DNA of 5,810 nt. It comes from a bacterium (lineage in GTDB: Bacteria; Chloroflexota; Dehalococcoidia; Tepidiformales; Tepidiformaceae). The DNA is taken from the NCBI GenBank assembly GCA_945861295.1, contig CAMAUF010000168.1, forward strand, positions 1 through 5,810, read 5' to 3'. Under the pieces are notes generated by a model that did no database searches, was not told the DNA's origin, and saw only the letters and a program-made list of their open reading frames with translations. The translations under genes and the position numbers were made by a program. Positions 1 to 4,911 of this stretch are shown one piece after another. The number at the start of each line of letters is the position of its first letter. Position 1 is the first letter of the stretch.

Positions 1-99
1 CTGCTCACGAAGGAGATGGACGAGGAGCGTGCGCGGTTCGACCTGCGCCTTCCGCACCTTGCCGTTGACGATGATTGAGACGGGGACGGGAGCGGCCAT
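1..99 (-). CDS. CoxS-like [2Fe-2S] small subunit of a molybdenum hydroxylase, N-terminus only
   Basis: The first 33 residues of a protein that runs off the left edge. It starts MAAPVPVSIIVNGKVRKAQV and continues to EPRTLLVHLLREQ. This is the plant-ferredoxin-like N-terminus of the small iron-sulfur subunit of CO dehydrogenase/xanthine dehydrogenase family enzymes: a beta-hairpin around VNG, then the P-R-T-L-L-V-x-x-L-R-E helix. The cysteines that bind the first cluster lie outside the window. In the family this subunit passes electrons from the molybdopterin subunit to the FAD subunit in the cytoplasm. The ATG is preceded by AGGAGG (105-110) five bases away, which fixes the start. It lies 47 bp downstream of a CoxG-like gene, so the two probably share a transcript. 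The substrate cannot be told from this fragment; CO, purines and other aromatic heterocycles are all possible. Confidence 0.85.
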   Translation of the reverse strand, partial: MAAPVPVSIIVNGKVRKAQVEPRTLLVHLLREQ

Positions 100-146
100 C
101 GTTGCCTCCTGAGGCTGTGTGCGTTTGTGGGTGTGCGCGCCGCATC

Positions 147-593
147 TTACACGACTGTGCGCTGGTCGACTTGCTTTTCCATGCCCTTCATGAACTGGCC
201 GATCATGAGCTTGGAAACGCCGGGCAGCAACCGGCTGGCGATGGCGAGCCCGCCCTGGACTTTGACTTCGCCAATGTACGTCACGAGCGTGCCGCCCGGC
301 TCGTCGCTCAGGGTCATCAAGGAATCGCCTTGGACGCGGCCGGGCTTGCCGGAACCGGTGACGACGAGGCGATAGGCCTCGCCTTCGACGCGGTCGCGGA
401 CCTTGACGTTGCCCTTGTAGTGGCCTTTGACCGCCGCCATGCCGACGGTGATCTCGATGTCGTAGTCTTCGGGGCCGACCTCGACCATCTCGTCGCAGCC
501 GGGCATGGAAGCCTTGAGGCACCGCGGGTCGAGCATGCATTGCCAGACGGTCGCGCGTGGCGCCTTGAAGTGGTGTTCGCCCTTGACTTCCAT
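147..593 (-). CDS. CoxG-like SRPBCC protein (CO dehydrogenase subunit G family)
   Basis: A 148-residue protein beginning MEVKGEHHFKAPRATVWQCM. It shows the CoxG/SRPBCC pattern: the opening 'h-f-APR--VW' strand and helix, then D-P-x-x-L-K-A-S-M-P-G-C (about residues 22-33), a G-K-P-G stretch near 82, the strand around GGTLVTYIGEVKVQGGLA, and a C-terminal helix ending F-M-K-G-M-E-K-Q. CoxG proteins are accessory factors of aerobic CO-dehydrogenase-type molybdenum hydroxylases; in some bacteria they tether the enzyme to the membrane. This one stops after the SRPBCC domain and lacks the C-terminal hydrophobic tail of longer CoxG proteins, so it is predicted to be soluble. An upstream in-frame extension to 761 exists, but the family match begins at the ATG at 593, which has GGAGG (605-609) eleven bases before it. 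The following gene is CoxS-like, supporting a role in maturation or substrate delivery for that enzyme. Confidence 0.85.
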   Translation of the reverse strand: MEVKGEHHFKAPRATVWQCMLDPRCLKASMPGCDEMVEVGPEDYDIEITVGMAAVKGHYKGNVKVRDRVEGEAYRLVVTGSGKPGRVQGDSLMTLSDEPGGTLVTYIGEVKVQGGLAIASRLLPGVSKLMIGQFMKGMEKQVDQRTVV

Positions 594-641
594 GCGTGTG
601 CCGTCCTCCGATCGTCGCGATGGTGCGTGCGTGGAGCGGCA

Positions 642-647
642 ATAGTA
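642..647 (-). promoter_or_regulatory. Possible -10 box upstream of the CoxG-like gene
   Basis: TACTAT on the minus strand, about 50 bp before the start codon at 593, in the 131-bp gap after the membrane-protein gene. It matches four of six sigma70 -10 bases. No good -35 hexamer lies 16-18 bp upstream (TTCCCT at 17), so this is weak. If real, it would let the CoxG-CoxS genes be transcribed independently of the genes before them. Confidence 0.25.
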
Positions 648-699
648 CGGCGTGCGCGTGGGCGAGGGAAGCGACAAGCCCGGGGTGTCGCCGCCGAAA

Positions 700-714
700 G
701 CCCGTGGCGCGGGC
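700..714 (-). terminator. Small GC hairpin after the membrane-protein gene
   Basis: GCCCG and CGGGC pair around a five-base loop just beyond the stop codon of the membrane-protein gene (725-727). On the minus strand it is followed by only TTT. It could be a weak terminator or an RNA 3'-end stabiliser. The short T-run and the GC-rich background make it unconvincing. Confidence 0.2.
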
Positions 715-724
715 CGGGGCCGCC

Positions 725-1108
725 TCATGTCGTGGCGCGGCCCGGGAGCGTAGCCCGGCACCTAGCCGGGATGACGGCGCGAAGCCCGTGGCAGCCGACG
801 ACCAAGGCCACGGCAAGCGGGACCGTCCAAACCTGCCAGCTCCTGTCGGCCGCCGCCCAAAGCGCGCCCGAGGTCAGCGCGACGCCAACGACGGCGCCGA
901 GCGCGAGCACCGTCCGGCGCGTTGTCCGGCCCTCGGCGCCAGAGAAGCGCAGCGCGAGTGACGGGGAGTCGATCGCGGACCAGAAAATGAGCGCGACCGC
1001 GATAGCGAAGAGCCAGCCCTGATCCGTCGCGCCACCCACGATGTGCAGCGCGAAGGCGCCCGCGAAGATCGCGAAGGCGATGAGGTTGCCTTTGAGGACG
1101 GACTTCAT
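725..1108 (-). CDS. Small four-helix integral membrane protein of unknown function
   Basis: A 127-residue protein starting MKSVLKGNLIAFAIFAGAFA. Four hydrophobic segments can be read at about residues 8-25, 30-47, 66-87 and 91-113. A short basic loop (RTTRR, 61-65) separates helices 2 and 3, and the C-terminal tail is arginine-rich. By the positive-inside rule these put the loop and perhaps the tail in the cytoplasm. I recognise no family, catalytic motif or transport signature. The ATG at 1108 is chosen because the hydrophobic protein begins there; in-frame sequence upstream is arginine- and proline-rich and overlaps the next gene antiparallel in character. The ribosome site is weak (AAGGGG about 12 bases away). 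It lies 49 bp after the retropepsin-like gene on the same strand, so it could be the last gene of that transcript. Confidence 0.65.
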   Translation of the reverse strand: MKSVLKGNLIAFAIFAGAFALHIVGGATDQGWLFAIAVALIFWSAIDSPSLALRFSGAEGRTTRRTVLALGAVVGVALTSGALWAAADRSWQVWTVPLAVALVVGCHGLRAVIPARCRATLPGRATT

Positions 1109-1157
1109 GCTCGCACGGTACCCCTTGTCACGCTGGATGGCTCGTGGGCGGCGGGGG

Positions 1158-1601
1158 TCAGCCCTCGCGGGCCAGTTGGGCGTCCCACGTTTGCGGCAGC
1201 ACGGTGATCCTGCGCTCGGCCGGGTCGCTGACCATGAGCCACTGGTTGAGGACATCCCGCCCCAACCGCGAGCGCTCCCGGACCGTTGCCGGTGACTCCG
1301 TCACGACCACCAGCCAAAGGTTGTAGAGGTAGTGGAGGTCGCCATCCTCGATGCGGAGAAACGCCGGCGTTTCCCAGGCTCGTGCCGGCCCGCCAAACGT
1401 CGGCAACCGGTACTCAGCGGGGAGGTCCATCAAAGCGCCCAAAGCCGGGATCCGTCCCCAGTCTTCCGGCAGGAGGAGCGTGCGCTCCTGAGCCGGATCG
1501 AGTTGGAACGTCACATCGAGCGCGAGGCTCCCGAAATGGGGCAGGAAGAGTTCGCAACTCAGGGTCCAAGCCCCATCGGGCTCGATCCGGCCCTCTGTCA
1601 C
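1158..1601 (-). CDS. Retropepsin-like (clan AA) protein with a degenerate active site
   Basis: A 147-residue protein with the layout of single-domain bacterial retropepsin-like proteins. An N-terminal strand pair (about 3-33) leads to F-Q-L-D-P-A-Q-E-R-T (32-41) at the place where active members carry F-x-V-D-T-G-A-D. A G-G turn and W-E strand follow (70-78), then L-R-I-E-D-G-D (82-88). The family's C-terminal signature L-G-R-D-V-L-N-x-W-x-M-V-x-D-P lies at 113-127. The catalytic Asp (D35) is kept, but the Thr and Gly of DTG are Pro and Ala, so peptide cleavage is unlikely; a structural or binding role is my inference. The start is a GTG that overlaps the stop of the previous gene by four bases (GTGA), which indicates translational coupling to the duplicated-domain protein. 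No other start near the N-terminus is possible, because the next Met is residue 58. The fold assignment is from motif reading only. Confidence 0.7.
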   Translation of the reverse strand: MTEGRIEPDGAWTLSCELFLPHFGSLALDVTFQLDPAQERTLLLPEDWGRIPALGALMDLPAEYRLPTFGGPARAWETPAFLRIEDGDLHYLYNLWLVVVTESPATVRERSRLGRDVLNQWLMVSDPAERRITVLPQTWDAQLAREG

Positions 1602-2224
1602 GAGACCCCGACGCCGTTGCCATTGGCGCCGGCCGATTTCATGAAGCGGATGAGCACCGTCCCGGGCTCGACCGCTCTGTCAGCCCAGATCAACGTGTTG
1701 AGTTCGCGCAGGGTCGCTGCGTCGGCGAGGACGCGACAGCCATGAATTGCGACGAAGCGATTGGGATACTCGGCCCGAATTTCCTCGCTATGATCGGCGT
1801 AAAAGTTCTCAGTCGCGTCGTGCTCTCGGCTTCGCCGGGTGTCCTCAACTGGGTCGCCGAAGAGTTTGCGCAGGTACTCCGGCGTCAGCTCCGGGAACGG
1901 TTTCGTCAGGATGCTAGGGTCCATGGCCGGTTTCATGAACTGGACGAGCACGGAACCATGTTCAACGGTCGAGTCCGCCCGGATAATCGCGCTGAGTTCG
2001 CGCAGCCCCGCCGCATCTGCGACCACGCGACATCCGTAGATGGCGACGAAGCGGTCGGGATACTCGGCCCGAATCTCCTCAAAATGTTCATCGAACCAGC
2101 GGCCGGTCGCCTTGAACGCCCTGGTGCGCCGAGCGTCCTCAACTGGGTCGCCGAAGAGTTCGCGGATGTACTCCGGCGTCAGCTTCGGGAGTGGCTTCGT
2201 CAAGATGCTGGGGTCGATGGCCAC
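1598..2224 (-). CDS. Tandem-duplicated DUF5678-like protein
   Basis: A 208-residue protein made of two copies of one domain: residues 4-100 and 102-198. They align without gaps at a 98-residue offset, with 66 of 97 residues identical by my count. Each copy starts DPSILTKP, has L-T-P-E-Y, L-F-G-D-P-V-E-D and A-T segments, then the core E-E-I-R-A-E-Y-P-x-R-F-V-A-I-x-G-C-R-V-x-A-D-A, L-R-E-L, and a last strand V-L-[VI]-x-F-M-K. The core resembles small DUF5678-type domains ('YP-x-W-V-A-[VI] ... V-V-A'), whose function I do not know. A glycine/asparagine tail (199-208) ends the protein. No membrane segment or signal peptide is visible. The start is GTG with AAAGGG seven bases upstream. A second ATG at 1922-1924 begins the second copy exactly and could allow a one-domain product. 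The retropepsin-like gene begins inside the stop codon. Confidence 0.75.
   Translation of the reverse strand: MAIDPSILTKPLPKLTPEYIRELFGDPVEDARRTRAFKATGRWFDEHFEEIRAEYPDRFVAIYGCRVVADAAGLRELSAIIRADSTVEHGSVLVQFMKPAMDPSILTKPFPELTPEYLRKLFGDPVEDTRRSREHDATENFYADHSEEIRAEYPNRFVAIHGCRVLADAATLRELNTLIWADRAVEPGTVLIRFMKSAGANGNGVGVS
1631..1921 (-). repeat. Direct repeat, copy 2 (second domain of the duplicated gene)
   Basis: Encodes residues 102-198 of the duplicated protein. It is in the same orientation as copy 1, with a constant 294-bp offset. A 26-bp block at 1841-1866 is identical to 2135-2160. Confidence 0.9.
1925..2215 (-). repeat. Direct repeat, copy 1 (first domain of the duplicated gene)
   Basis: Encodes residues 4-100 of the duplicated protein. 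The two copies are separated by one codon, the internal ATG, consistent with an in-frame tandem duplication of one ancestral gene or domain. They differ most in the segment for residues 35-49 of the first copy (and its counterpart in the second), between the two conserved blocks. Confidence 0.9.
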
Positions 2225-2240
2225 GTTCGCCCTTTCCGGC

Positions 2241-2259
2241 AGCCGCCGCAGGGGCGGCT
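2241..2259 (-). promoter_or_regulatory. 5'-leader hairpin before the duplicated-domain gene
   Basis: AGCCGCC and GGCGGCT form a perfect seven-base-pair stem around a five-base loop. If transcription starts near 2262, as the promoter predicts, the hairpin sits about three bases from the 5' end of a 38-base leader and ahead of the ribosome site. Such 5'-terminal stems can protect mRNA from degradation or tune translation. No T-run follows on either strand, so it is not a normal terminator. Confidence 0.4.
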
Positions 2260-2268
2260 TGTCCCGCC

Positions 2269-2297
2269 AGTATACCGAAGCCGCGAGAGCCTATCCA
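2269..2297 (-). promoter_or_regulatory. Predicted sigma70-type promoter of the coupled pair
   Basis: A -35 TGGATA (2292-2297, four of six consensus bases) and a -10 TATACT (2269-2274, five of six) lie 17 bp apart on the minus strand. They sit in the 92-bp gap between the phyH-like gene and the duplicated-domain gene. The predicted start is an A near 2262. This suggests the pair has its own transcript rather than depending on the upstream oxygenase gene. Confidence 0.5.
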
Positions 2298-2316
2298 CAG
2301 TAGGTGGCCCCGCCGG

Positions 2317-3096
2317 TCACTCGCCGGCGAGCACCTTGAGCGGGTGGCGCGCATCGACGACGCCGAGAAAACGCGGGAACACGTCGTAGCCAAGCAGCCG
2401 CTGCAACCGCTCCGGCAGCGCTTTCACGGTCTCCCGCGGGACGGCCAGGTACTGGTTCTCTTGCTGCCGCAACCACCCCGCGATGTACTCGATGATGACG
2501 CCGAGCCGCGGCCGGTCGGTCGTGTTGGCGCCGCCGCCATGAAAGACGTCGCCCAGGAAGATCATCACCGAGCCAGCCGGCATGATGGCGCGGACCGTCG
2601 CCTGCCCCGGCGCCGGGCGCTCGTTCAGCCACTTGTGGCTGCCGGGGACGACGTGGGTCGCCCCGTTCTCGGCCGTAAAGTCGTCGATCGCCCACATCGT
2701 GTTCACGACAAGCTCCTGATGCGGGCGGGCGACTGGGTAGACGACATCGTCGGTGTGGAGGTCCTGGGCCGTTTCGCCTGGGCCGATCTGGATCGCCTGC
2801 GGTGCGCTGAGTGCGTAGTTGCCGAGGACACTATCGAGGACGCCGAGGACGAGCGGGTGGACGGCGGGCTCGTCGAAGGCGCGGGTCTTGGCGAAGAGGG
2901 CGTACACACGCCGCGTATCGAAGCCTTCGAAATCGTTGCGGCCGCCCGGCGTCTGGCCCAGGACCTCGCGCAGCGACGCCTTCTTCGCGGCCACCTCATC
3001 GGGCGAAAGGACGCCTTCGATAATGGCGTAGCCATCACGATCGAGGATTTCGAGGGTTGCTTCGACGGTCGCTGTTGTCGCGTGCAAGTTGGGCAT
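2317..3096 (-). CDS. Phytanoyl-CoA dioxygenase (PhyH) family Fe(II)/2-oxoglutarate oxygenase
   Basis: A 259-residue protein starting MPNLHATTATVEATLEILDR and matching the PhyH family in length and motifs. The N-terminal 'D-R-D-G-Y-A-I-I-E-G-V-L-S' helix-strand is at about 19-31. The iron-binding H-T-D lies at 114-116 within D-L-H-T-D-D, and the distal iron ligand His at 186 in G-D-V-F-H-G-G-G. An Arg at 195 or 197 is suited to hold 2-oxoglutarate. The typical E-N-G-A-T-x-x-V-P-G-S-H is at 143-154. These enzymes hydroxylate or halogenate small molecules in the cytoplasm using O2 and 2-oxoglutarate; the sequence does not reveal this member's substrate. The start at 3096 has GGGAGG (3103-3108) at ideal distance; a longer in-frame reading to 3189 would run through the promoter. 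It is divergent from the DinB cluster. Confidence 0.9.
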   Translation of the reverse strand: MPNLHATTATVEATLEILDRDGYAIIEGVLSPDEVAAKKASLREVLGQTPGGRNDFEGFDTRRVYALFAKTRAFDEPAVHPLVLGVLDSVLGNYALSAPQAIQIGPGETAQDLHTDDVVYPVARPHQELVVNTMWAIDDFTAENGATHVVPGSHKWLNERPAPGQATVRAIMPAGSVMIFLGDVFHGGGANTTDRPRLGVIIEYIAGWLRQQENQYLAVPRETVKALPERLQRLLGYDVFPRFLGVVDARHPLKVLAGE

Positions 3097-3120
3097 CGCG
3101 CACCTCCCGGGTATTCGGGA

Positions 3121-3149
3121 AATGTAGGCAGTGGGGCCGCGCTTGGCAA
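3121..3149 (-). promoter_or_regulatory. Predicted sigma70-type promoter of the phyH-like gene
   Basis: A -35 TTGCCA (3144-3149, five of six) and a -10 TACATT (3121-3126, four of six) are separated by 17 bp on the minus strand. The predicted start is near 3114, giving an 18-base leader that holds the GGGAGG ribosome site. The spacing and the position just before the gene make this the best promoter candidate in the window. Confidence 0.55.
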
Positions 3150-3193
3150 CAGGTTGTGGCGTTGCTGATCGCCCGACCGATTGCGCCATCCAC

Positions 3194-3199
3194 TACACT
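3194..3199 (+). promoter_or_regulatory. Possible -10 box of the DinB cluster
   Basis: TACACT lies 19 bp before the ATG at 3218, which would give a leader of about 12 bases containing GAGG and GGAG. No good -35 sequence is seen 16-18 bp upstream, so the call is weak. Together with the opposite promoter it would form a divergent control region at 3097-3217. Confidence 0.35.
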
Positions 3200-3217
3200 T
3201 GGGGCCGAGGTGGAGCC

Positions 3218-3667
3218 ATGCCCGAGATCCAACCGCAACCAACCGCGCCGGAAATGATGCTGACCATGCTCAAAAGTATGGTCGCGACGATGGAAGAGCT
3301 GCTCGCGGCCGGTGACCCGGCCCTGCCTATGCCGTCCACCCACGTCTGCGGCCACGGGAAGGACTCCTGGACGCTGCTCTACAACCTCATCGACCACGAG
3401 GCCGAGCACTTCCAGGCCGTCAATGAGGCGCGGTACGAAGCCAAGGACGCCAAGTCTCCGATGGAGCGCATCGCGGCCGACTGGTTGAGCGCACGGGCTC
3501 ATTTCCTGGGCAGCCTCATCGGTCTGGACGTGGCCGAGTTCCACACGCCAGCCGGGCCAGGGCAGTGGTCCCCCTTCCAAGTCGCTGACCATCTCCTCAA
3601 GCTCGAACACCACGCCCTGGCGACAATGCGGCGGGATGGCGCTCTCTCCCAGCCGGGCGACGCCTGA
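3218..3667 (+). CDS. DinB-like (DfsB fold) protein
   Basis: A 149-residue, probably all-helical protein starting MPEIQPQPTAPEMMLTMLKS. Its second half has the DinB pattern: a helix around S-P-M-E-R-I-A-A-D-W, then P-G-Q-W-S-P-F-Q-V-A-D-H-L-L-K-L-E-H-H (114-132), where the W-S-x-x-x-V-x-x-H and following E/H are typical. The first half holds another W-T-L-L-Y-N-L-I-D-H-E-A-E-H (51-64). His60, His125 and His131/132 are candidate metal ligands. DinB-fold proteins are four-helix metal-binding proteins that include thiol-dependent enzymes (mycothiol- or bacillithiol-linked) and many uncharacterised members. I cannot assign a substrate. The start at 3218 has GAGG/GGAG just upstream; an in-frame extension to 3131 would cross the promoter region. 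It is followed after one base by the small membrane-protein gene. Confidence 0.75.
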   Translation: MPEIQPQPTAPEMMLTMLKSMVATMEELLAAGDPALPMPSTHVCGHGKDSWTLLYNLIDHEAEHFQAVNEARYEAKDAKSPMERIAADWLSARAHFLGSLIGLDVAEFHTPAGPGQWSPFQVADHLLKLEHHALATMRRDGALSQPGDA

Positions 3668-3668
3668 C

Positions 3669-3872
3669 GTGTTCATCTTCGAGTGGGTCGCCAGCGTGCT
3701 TTCGGGCTCGCCGAGTTCCCTGCTCGACCTGCTCTTCGGCTCGTTGTACGGCGGGCTCCTCTTCGCCCTTGGGGCGCTGGCGGCGATACCCTACGGCATC
3801 TGGCAGGGCCTGAAGTGGCTCGGCCACCACTTCCAAGGAGGCAGGCATGGCGACCCGCGAACTGGTGGATGA
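3669..3872 (+). CDS. Small single-helix membrane protein between two DinB genes
   Basis: A 67-residue protein beginning with GTG one base after the stop of the first DinB-like gene (first residues MFIFEWVASV). A hydrophobic stretch at about residues 19-46, rich in Leu, Gly and Ala, is long enough for one or a kinked pair of membrane helices. It is followed by W-Q-G-L-K-W-L-G-H-H-F and a basic, glycine-rich tail. Its last 26 bases overlap the start of the second DinB gene. An alternative ATG at 3636 would add 11 residues and overlap the first DinB gene by 32 bases; neither start has a strong ribosome site, so I prefer the one implying coupling. I recognise no family. The clear hydrophobic pattern and tight fit between genes argue that it is real, but a chance reading frame is not excluded. 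Confidence 0.5.
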   Translation: MFIFEWVASVLSGSPSSLLDLLFGSLYGGLLFALGALAAIPYGIWQGLKWLGHHFQGGRHGDPRTGG

Positions 3873-4401
3873 CCTCAAGCAGAAGATGGCTGAAGAACGC
3901 GCGACATTGATCGCGGCGGCAACGTCGCTCTCCGCGGAGGATGCCCTGCGCGTCCCGGTCGATGCCGAAGGCGAGGAGCAGTGGACGGCGCTCGAACAGC
4001 TCGCCCACCTGCACGAGATGGAGCGGACTTACGACGCGTGGGTCCGTGCCGCCTTGGCGGAAGACGGCGCCGACCTCGCCGGCATCCCGTGGCAGTCCGT
4101 CCCAATCCCCGTCGAGCGGGCCAACGGCCACGCCATCGCGGAGTTGCTCCACAACCTCGCCCTTGAGCGGCAGTACACGCTCGGCTTGATCGACGGCACA
4201 CGGCTGGAAGACTTCGAGCGCGTCGGAGTGAGCCCGATATTCGGGCGGCTGACAGTCCTCCAGTGGCTGCGTTCGTTCTACCGGCACGACCGGCAGCACG
4301 GCGCTCAGATCCTCGGCCGCAAAAGCGATTACCAGCCGAACTTTCAGGGCAAGGAGCCGAATCAACGCCAGGCGCGGCTTGCCCGGACTTCTCGCGGTTA
4401 G
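3847..4401 (+). CDS. DinB family protein
   Basis: A 184-residue, mostly helical protein starting MATRELVDDLKQKMAEERAT. DinB features are clear: W-T-A-L-E-Q-L-A-H-L-H-E-M-E (46-59) near the N-terminus and L-Q-W-L-R-S-F-Y-R-H-D-R-Q-H-G-A-Q-I (138-155) near the C-terminus. His54 (or 56), His147 and His151 form the expected three-histidine metal site. The family includes metal-dependent transferases or hydrolases using low-molecular-weight thiols, and many stress-related proteins of unknown substrate. The last ~25 residues are polar and basic and probably disordered. The start is fixed by AAGGAGG (3835-3841) five bases before the ATG. The gene overlaps the small membrane-protein gene by 26 bases and converges on the cupin gene with nine bases between stop codons. 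Confidence 0.85.
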   Translation: MATRELVDDLKQKMAEERATLIAAATSLSAEDALRVPVDAEGEEQWTALEQLAHLHEMERTYDAWVRAALAEDGADLAGIPWQSVPIPVERANGHAIAELLHNLALERQYTLGLIDGTRLEDFERVGVSPIFGRLTVLQWLRSFYRHDRQHGAQILGRKSDYQPNFQGKEPNQRQARLARTSRG

Positions 4402-4421
4402 CCGGGCGCCCTACCGGCTGA
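4398..4421. terminator. Shared hairpin between convergent genes
   Basis: AGCCGG (4400-4405) and CCGGCT (4414-4419) pair around an eight-base loop that contains the only nine bases between the stop codons of the DinB gene (plus) and the cupin gene (minus). It could act in both directions, but there is no T-run on either side. It is at best a non-canonical terminator or 3'-end stabiliser. Confidence 0.3.
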
Positions 4422-4911
4422 TCACGAGCGCCAGTGACCCCGAAGGGCCAGAGCGGACGTCCGAGTGCGTCGTCCCGGCGTTGGCCCGGCAGTAGTCGCC
4501 AGCGCGCATGTATTGGTCGCCGACGTAGGCGTCGCCGCCAATCAGGTACAAGTCCTCGATGGCCGGGTGCGGGTGCTCGGGAAAGAGCAAGTCCGGCGCC
4601 ATCTCCACGAGCACCGTCCGGGCGCCCGTGGCGGCGTCCTCGTGCAGCAGCTTGATGCGGATGCCGGGCGCTATGGGGAGCCAGCTGAGGGCATCGCCTC
4701 GCGCGAAGTAGTCGCCGCGGTATTCGAAGCTCGCGGGGCGTTCGGGGGCGCGGACCCGGGCCAGGACCTTCTCCTTGAGGCTTGGCGAGGGCGCCGCCTC
4801 ATCCACCGCGTAGGCGAGCAGTTCCAAGGCGGCCCGCATCGTCCTCCGTTCGCTGGGAGACTCGGCGAGGTCGTCGAGGAGCGCATCGAGTGGTGTTGCC
4901 AACGGTGTCAT
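4411..4911 (-). CDS. Cupin (ChrR-like) anti-sigma factor
   Basis: A 166-residue protein. Residues 1-55 are helical and include P-S-P-S-L-K-E-K-V-L-A-R-V-R, a linker typical of anti-sigma factors. Residues 70-166 form a cupin: W-L-P-I-A-P-G-I-R-I-K-L-L-H opens it, P-E-H-P-H-P-A-I-E-D (111-120) gives His113, His115 and Glu119, and A-G-D-Y-x-x-x-N-A-G-T-T-H (137-149) gives His149. These are the four usual cupin metal ligands. ChrR-type anti-sigma factors hold an ECF sigma factor inactive and release it on a signal sensed by the cupin, such as singlet oxygen in the founding case. The N-terminus here lacks the H-x3-C-x2-C zinc motif of ChrR. No membrane helix is seen, so it should be cytoplasmic. 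The ATG overlaps the sigma gene's stop (ATGA), and tight co-expression with it is the main support for this role. Confidence 0.8.
   Translation of the reverse strand: MTPLATPLDALLDDLAESPSERRTMRAALELLAYAVDEAAPSPSLKEKVLARVRAPERPASFEYRGDYFARGDALSWLPIAPGIRIKLLHEDAATGARTVLVEMAPDLLFPEHPHPAIEDLYLIGGDAYVGDQYMRAGDYCRANAGTTHSDVRSGPSGSLALVISR

Noticed and set aside
75..1022. A 315-codon plus-strand open frame
   Set aside because: It lies antisense to the CoxG-like and membrane-protein genes and is low-complexity in Ala/Arg/Asp. Long antisense frames are expected at this GC content.
2314..2330. GCCGG/CCGGC hairpin over the phyH-like stop codon as a terminator
   Set aside because: The stem is only five pairs, overlaps the coding end and has no T-run. 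Such inverted repeats arise by chance in GC-rich sequence.
1286..2389. A 367-codon open frame on the plus strand that also contains the repeated segment twice
   Set aside because: It spans parts of three minus-strand genes. Its repeat is only the shadow of the duplicated gene, and its composition is Arg/Pro-rich. The minus strand has domain matches, a coupled overlap and ribosome sites.
2191..3168. A 325-codon plus-strand open frame
   Set aside because: It is antisense to the phyH-like gene, which has intact iron-site motifs, a ribosome site and a promoter.
3673..4365. A 230-codon minus-strand open frame
   Set aside because: It is antisense to the small membrane-protein gene and the second DinB gene; no motif is recognised.
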